A stretch of 64,000 bases of DNA. Origin: Pleodorina starrii (taxonomy: Eukaryota; Chlorophyta; Chlorophyceae; Chlamydomonadales; Volvocaceae). The stretch covers positions 1,178,001 to 1,242,000 of the forward strand of contig BRXU01000008.1 of the NCBI GenBank assembly GCA_030267565.1. The letters are read 5' to 3'. This document shows positions 62,115 through 64,000 of this stretch, in pieces (the stretch's first letter is position 1; the number at the start of each line of letters is the position of its first letter). The position numbers were made by a program, and so were the translations under genes. The notes under the pieces are model-generated. The model was not told where the DNA came from, made no database searches, and worked only from the letters and a program-made list of their open reading frames with translations.

Positions 62115-63056
62115 TTAACAGCAAGAGTTCACACGTTCGACCGGAGGCCTTGTAGTCGTCTTGCTGGTGAGCAAAGGTGGAGACTATGATCCAGGATGGT
62201 GCAAGCAATCGAAGACGTGGGGCTCAATGACCGTCATAATTCACTTGACATGAACGTTTAAGCATATTTGGCTGCTCAATGGTGCTCCAGCGCTCCCGAG
62301 TCTCGAACAAAGCCCCGCCGCCCACCCGCCCGCAGCAGCCGGACCCCGCCAATTTGGATGGCTTGCACTTAAAAAAGCAATTAGGTCAGCATTCGAAAAT
62401 TGAGAACAGTAGGAGTCAAAACTTTACGTGGAAAGTGCCTTATTTGTCTGCCCGCTATGCCAACGGTAATAACGAATTTCGCCTAGGCCCTCTGGCGCCT
62501 GGCCCTGGAAGCCTGGGGCGCTCGGGGCGCTGTTCCGCGTAGATCTAAGCTAGGATCTATTTGCGATGAAGAATATATATAATGAAGACATATGGATCAA
62601 AACTGGTCACCGCGACGCAGCTGGCCGGGTTGGCCAGCCCACGGTGTGCCACGAGGCCCACAAGTCTGCCCCGTGTCTCCCAGACCCAGCCTTTGAAAGC
62701 CGGTGGCACATATCGTTTGCTGACCAAAGAGCTCGCTTGCTGACGGCAAAAACTTTTGGGCAGCGGCCAGGAAGTAACAGAAACTTGATAGATGTACAAA
62801 GTGGCGGTTGTCGTAGCCCACGCTGGTCGCTGACACAGCGTTATTGGCAGCCTCTGTATCGCGCAAGCCACGGAAGCACGTAACATATCCGTGCCGCTAC
62901 TCCAAGCGCTGCCGCGGACAAGAGCAGAAGTTGACACACCTTTTGCTATTTTCACGTTAGGAGGTTTATCGCTATACCTTCTCTTATAAGGTTTTCTTTC
63001 TGCGAGAAGGGACGGTATAGCTGGTATAGCTATCCTGGCTTTTCCTGCTGCTGAAA
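62115..63056. promoter_or_regulatory. Divergent intergenic region between protease and SAM-domain genes
   Basis: About 940 bp separates two predicted start codons that point away from each other, so it should hold both promoters. A tataag at 62985-62990, about 67 bp before the plus-strand ATG, could be a TATA box. Nothing comparable was seen for the minus gene. A minus-strand frame of 210 codons (63189-62557) spans part of it but overlaps the better supported plus-strand exon. Confidence 0.35.
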
Positions 63057-64000
63057 ATGCTTCAACGTCCATGCTATTCGCATTCACGCTCGACAGCCGC
63101 TCATCGCCGTGTAGTGCATAGTCGAAAGGTTGCTCTTGCTTATGCCCAGCAACTGACGACAGTGACGACAGTGCAATCGGCAGCCACAAGCGTCCGTGAC
63201 GTTGACGGAAAAGGAGTTCCAGTCCAACTCAACCGACAAACTCTGCCGTGCGAGAAGCCCCTGCCGCTGGCTAATGTCATGGTGAGGATATCGCGAACAC
63301 GCCGTGTGGAGTTTCTGTGCATTCCAAAGGCTGACTCGGTGCCGCCCTGTCCTTCTCAGGAGGTGCAGCGTTTGTTATACCTACTGGAGGCGCCGGAGTA
63401 TTGCATGCGTGCTTTCCGGGAGCACGGCGTGAACGGGCAGGACCTGCTGCACATGGACGACCATGACCTTGAAGACAGGTGCGCACCCTGGGTTGTTGCT
63501 GCTTGCCCCCCGTCTGTGAAACTACTTGGATGCAGTCCCAGGGAAGCACATGTCAGGGTTCTTGCTTCAACCTCTCAGCGTGTGTGCGTGGGTCGGGGTT
63601 CACGAAGACAGCTTTCGCTAAATCGTAGCCAACGGGGGCGACGGGGATTAAAGCAACGCGAATAGTGGCGGGTGGTCCCGCAGTGAGCCGGCTGATACTT
63701 CTCTCCTCCTCCGTTGCACCCACCAGCCGTCGGGCAGCACTCGACTCCTGCCAAACCCCCGGGCCCCGTGCAACCCTCTTCCTACCCTCGCTCCCCCCTC
63801 CCTGGCCCCCTCCCTCGCCGCCCTCCATCAATGCCCTATGCTGTGTCCCCCATCCCACACAGTCCCACTTCTGCGCCCTATCCTCGATGGGCCCACGCTG
63901 TCCCTGCCCCTTCACCCTTCCGCAGCAGCCACGCGCCCCCCACGAACGCGGTGCCGGCCTGAGGTCGCGGCTACGAAGCATCAACAAAAACTTCCCCCCG
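63057..64000 (+). CDS. SAM-domain protein, 5' part only
   Basis: ATG at 63057 opens exon 1 (63057-63281), which ends at a donor atg|gtgagg. Exon 2 (63360-63478) starts after ttctcag and ends at gacag|gtgcgc; the phases agree. Exon 2 encodes EVQRLLYLLEAPEYCMRAF, then NGQDLLHMDDHDLED. This is most of a sterile alpha motif (five-helix interaction domain), with its last helix expected in the next exon. SAM domains bind other proteins or RNA. The first 75 residues are basic and Thr/Val-rich without a known motif. Later exons were not found with certainty; Pro-rich frames after 63727 (acceptor cacccaccag) could continue it. The gene runs past the window. Confidence 0.55.
63479..64000 (+). other. 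Intron and possible Pro-rich exon of the SAM-domain gene
   Basis: After the donor at 63479 no segment completes the SAM domain. From 63727 a C-rich stretch is open in two frames to the window end or to about 63962; one fits the phase of exon 2. It is too low in complexity to decide. Confidence 0.3.

Noticed and set aside
62557..63189. 210-codon minus-strand frame
   Set aside because: No recognisable domain, and it overlaps a plus-strand exon that splices in phase into a SAM domain.

Overview
The window looks like nuclear DNA of a volvocine or chlamydomonad green alga. Four things point there: very GC-rich exons coding Ala/Gly/Pro/Gln-rich low-complexity protein, many short introns with GT..AG ends, interstitial runs of TTTTAGGG (the Chlamydomonas-type telomere unit), and a Dualen/RandI-type retrotransposon, a family first described in Chlamydomonas reinhardtii. 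The species is not identified. All exon models were assembled by hand from splice signals and reading-frame phase.

Layout, left to right. (1) 1-2192: no gene recognised; 3' flank of the first gene. (2) 23953-2193, minus strand: a ~21.8-kb gene of about 24 exons for a ~3,570-residue receptor-type nucleotidyl (probably adenylyl) cyclase. It has a signal peptide, an LRR N-cap with short leucine-rich repeats, a Ser/Thr/Ala-rich ectodomain, one membrane span and two class III cyclase halves (C1, C2). The C1 fold is split by about 2,000 residues of disordered sequence. Introns hold a TRIM retrotransposon, a 12-bp minisatellite, a GATCGAGA satellite and a telomere-repeat hairpin. (3) 23954-30072: no gene recognised; contains the cyclase promoter. 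(4) 38918-30073, minus: a protein kinase of about 1,370 residues with a ~900-residue disordered N-terminus and a C-terminal kinase domain. (5) 38919-43100: lower-GC, gene-poor island.

(6) 43108-43888 and 55676-56100: two halves of an older minus-strand coding region, interrupted by (7) 43889-55659, an 11.8-kb Dualen-like non-LTR retrotransposon on the plus strand with a perfect 16-bp target-site duplication. In order it encodes a secretory/multi-membrane-span module, a Josephin-like cysteine protease, an APE endonuclease, reverse transcriptase, RNase H and a restriction-like endonuclease. Two later insertions break its reading frame, so this copy is dead. (8) 62114-57418, minus: an 8-exon gene for a SprT-like zinc metalloprotease. 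(9) 63057 to the window end, plus: first exons of a gene with a SAM domain, divergent from gene 8.

The three clear host genes (cyclase, kinase, SprT-like protease) are all on the minus strand. No functional link between them is shown; a cAMP-producing receptor next to a kinase is suggestive only. No rRNA, intact tRNA or CRISPR array was found.
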